Of a DNA stretch of 64,000 bases, positions 62,456-64,000 are shown piece by piece. Both the position numbers and the translations under genes were made by a program. Numbering within the stretch: the first letter of the stretch is position 1; the number at the start of each line of letters is the position of its first letter. Source of the stretch: Tenericutes bacterium HGW-Tenericutes-2 (GTDB lineage Bacteria; Bacillota_I; Bacilli_A; Acholeplasmatales; Acholeplasmataceae). Location of the stretch: the NCBI GenBank assembly GCA_002839095.1, contig PGXL01000002.1:62001-126000 (forward strand), given 5' to 3'. The notes beneath the pieces were generated by a model, which saw only the letters and a program-made list of their open reading frames with translations, did not search any database and was not told the DNA's origin.

Positions 62456-64000
62456 ATGAATAAGAAATTAATCATCGTTGAGTCACCATCTAAATCGAAG
62501 ACCATAGCTAGTTACGTCGGATCCGATGTAATTGTTTTATCTTCAAAGGGGCATGTAAGAGATTTAGCAACTTCAGGTGTTGATGGACTTGGGCTTGATT
62601 TAAAAAACAATTTCGCTCCACATTATAAAATCATACCTACAAAACAAGCATTAGTTAAGGATTTAATCGCTAAGGCAAAGGGAAGAGATGTTTTAATTGC
62701 AACCGACCCTGATAGAGAAGGGGAGGCAATCGGCTGGCATTTAGCTGAGCTTCTTGGTCTAGATCCAGAAGCAAGCAACCGTATTGTTTTTAGAGAAATC
62801 ACAAAACCTGCAATATTAGAAGCGTTAAACCATCCAAGACCTATCGATTCACATCTTGTCTATTCCCAAGAGTTTAGACGCATATTAGATAGAATCATTG
62901 GATTTAAGCTTTCTAAACTATTACAGTCTAAAATTAAGAGTAAATCAGCAGGGCGTGTTCAATCTGTAGCTTTGAAGCTAATTGTTGACTTGGAGCATGA
63001 GATTGAAGCATTTATCCCTGAAACCTATTATGAAATTGAAGCAACCTTTCATCATTTAAAGGCTGACTATATTATCCCTGATAAAAAAAGACTTGGTAAG
63101 GATGAAGCAGATTTAATCGTTAAGGAATCAACCAATCCATTCATCGTTAAGGATATTCAAGTTAAGGAATCTAGAAGAAATTCTAAACCTCCATTTATTA
63201 CCTCTACTTTACAACAAGATGCAATATCAAGCTTAGGCATGAGTGCGAGTCGTGCAATGATGGTTGCACAAGCACTTTATGAAGGTAAGGAAATACATGG
63301 TGAGCTTGTTGGGTTAATCACTTATATGAGAACTGACTCCAACAGACTTGCTGAACCATTCGTTCACGAAGCACAGTCTTATATAGAAAAGAACTTTGGT
63401 AAAAATTACTTAGGTAAATATACTGTATCTACCAAAGCGAATGCACAGGACGCCCATGAAGCAATCCGTCCAACCTCTATTGATAGAACACCAGATTCAT
63501 TAGAATCCTATTTATCTAAGGATGAACTCAGACTTTACAAGCGCATTTATAATCGTGCTGTAGCATCTCTAATGGCACCAGCAGTCTTTGATATTACAAA
63601 GGTTACATTATCCTCTAATGGACATGACTATTTAGTTGAAGGTTCAGTTGAAAAGTTTGAAGGTCATTTAAAGATGTATAGTGAATCAAAGAACAAAGAT
63701 AAAATATTACCTAAGATGGAACTAAATCAAGAGTTGAATGCAAAGGATGTATTATCGATTGAAAAGGTAACGACACCAAAAACAAGATATTCTGAAGCAA
63801 CCTTAATTAAGGAATTAGAATCTCTAGGTATCGGTAGACCATCTACCTATGCTCAAATCATTCAAACATTAAAAAATAGAGATTATGTAGATATTGAAGA
63901 AAAAAGATTTAAGCCTACCAAGCAAGGAAGACTGACTGCAGAACAGCTTGATCTATTCTTTAACAAAATCATTAATGTCGAGTACACATCTAAAATGGAA
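62456..64000 (+). CDS. topA: DNA topoisomerase I (3' partial)
   Basis: Relaxes negative supercoils with a transient Tyr-DNA link. The frame is open to the window end (515 codons seen of about 690). An N-terminal Toprim domain has VESPSK near 9, the DPDREGE acidic triad near 84, the RRILDRIIGFKLS region near 141, SAGRVQSVA near 160, and active-site Tyr290 in YMRTDSNR. EITKPAI and DAHEAIRPT are also typical. ATG 62456 follows GGAGTG. The zinc-finger C-terminus would lie beyond the window. Confidence 0.96.
   Translation, partial: MNKKLIIVESPSKSKTIASYVGSDVIVLSSKGHVRDLATSGVDGLGLDLKNNFAPHYKIIPTKQALVKDLIAKAKGRDVLIATDPDREGEAIGWHLAELLGLDPEASNRIVFREITKPAILEALNHPRPIDSHLVYSQEFRRILDRIIGFKLSKLLQSKIKSKSAGRVQSVALKLIVDLEHEIEAFIPETYYEIEATFHHLKADYIIPDKKRLGKDEADLIVKESTNPFIVKDIQVKESRRNSKPPFITSTLQQDAISSLGMSASRAMMVAQALYEGKEIHGELVGLITYMRTDSNRLAEPFVHEAQSYIEKNFGKNYLGKYTVSTKANAQDAHEAIRPTSIDRTPDSLESYLSKDELRLYKRIYNRAVASLMAPAVFDITKVTLSSNGHDYLVEGSVEKFEGHLKMYSESKNKDKILPKMELNQELNAKDVLSIEKVTTPKTRYSEATLIKELESLGIGRPSTYAQIIQTLKNRDYVDIEEKRFKPTKQGRLTAEQLDLFFNKIINVEYTSKME

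Overview
The window is an AT-rich bacterial chromosome segment with tightly packed genes, strong AAGGAGG-type ribosome binding sites, near-consensus TTGACA/TATAAT promoters and many hairpin-plus-T-run terminators. UGA is a normal stop codon (for example cysK, the ZIP transporter and pilD end in TGA). Gene content and order (rpsU, phoH, ybeY, cdd, era, recO, glyS, dnaG, rpoD, trmK; lepB, rbgA, rnhB, topA) point to a Bacillota or deep-branching Mycoplasmatota lineage that keeps the standard code, such as an Acholeplasma-, Izemoplasma- or Haloplasma-like organism. This placement is inferred from gene order and protein style, not from a search. There is no outer-membrane secretin or other diderm marker. 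No prophage, transposon or CRISPR array is visible.

Layout. 1-5.9 kb: end of a Na/phosphate symporter with a PhoU-like tail, uvrB, an SGNH hydrolase, a Sel1-repeat protein and a small membrane protein. 5.9-8.6 kb: pepT, and divergently a three-gene operon around a DUF2089 zinc-ribbon/HTH regulator in which every protein carries the same short SHOCT-like hairpin. 8.6-16 kb: a heterodimeric ABC exporter, TldD/TldE proteases and an aldo/keto reductase. 16-20.4 kb: a metal block with a ZIP transporter, its DtxR-family regulator and two tandem MgtE channels. 20.4-24.4 kb: M32 carboxypeptidase, L-serine dehydratase and an rRNA m5U methyltransferase. 24.5-25.4 kb: a HEPN-MNT toxin-antitoxin pair whose antitoxin has its own HTH domain, with a palindrome inside its promoter. 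25.4-31 kb: an MBL hydrolase, cysK-cysE and a FutA/FbpA-type ferric iron ABC importer. 31-40.8 kb: secG, rsmE, rpsU and the classical phoH-to-trmK housekeeping run. 40.8-45.1 kb: a MarR regulator with a second heterodimeric ABC exporter, then tRNA-Arg(UCU).

47-57 kb is a type IV pilus (or pseudopilus) locus for a single-membrane cell. A leftward operon carries three minor prepilins, one with a predicted beta-helix. A rightward set carries an unknown membrane-anchored protein, PilB, PilC, a separately promoted major prepilin, prepilin peptidase PilD, a GspL-like PilM-PilN fusion and a PilO-like protein. 57-64 kb: an unknown membrane protein coupled to a soluble FtsK/SftA-type DNA translocase, signal peptidase I, rbgA, rnhB and the start of topA, which runs off the window.

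The observations most worth following are the SHOCT/DUF2089 triad with its repeated promoter motif, the HTH-MNT/HepT pair with its embedded operator, the PilM-PilN fusion and beta-helix minor pilin, the membrane-protein/soluble-FtsK pair, and the inverted repeat around the tRNA-Arg promoter.
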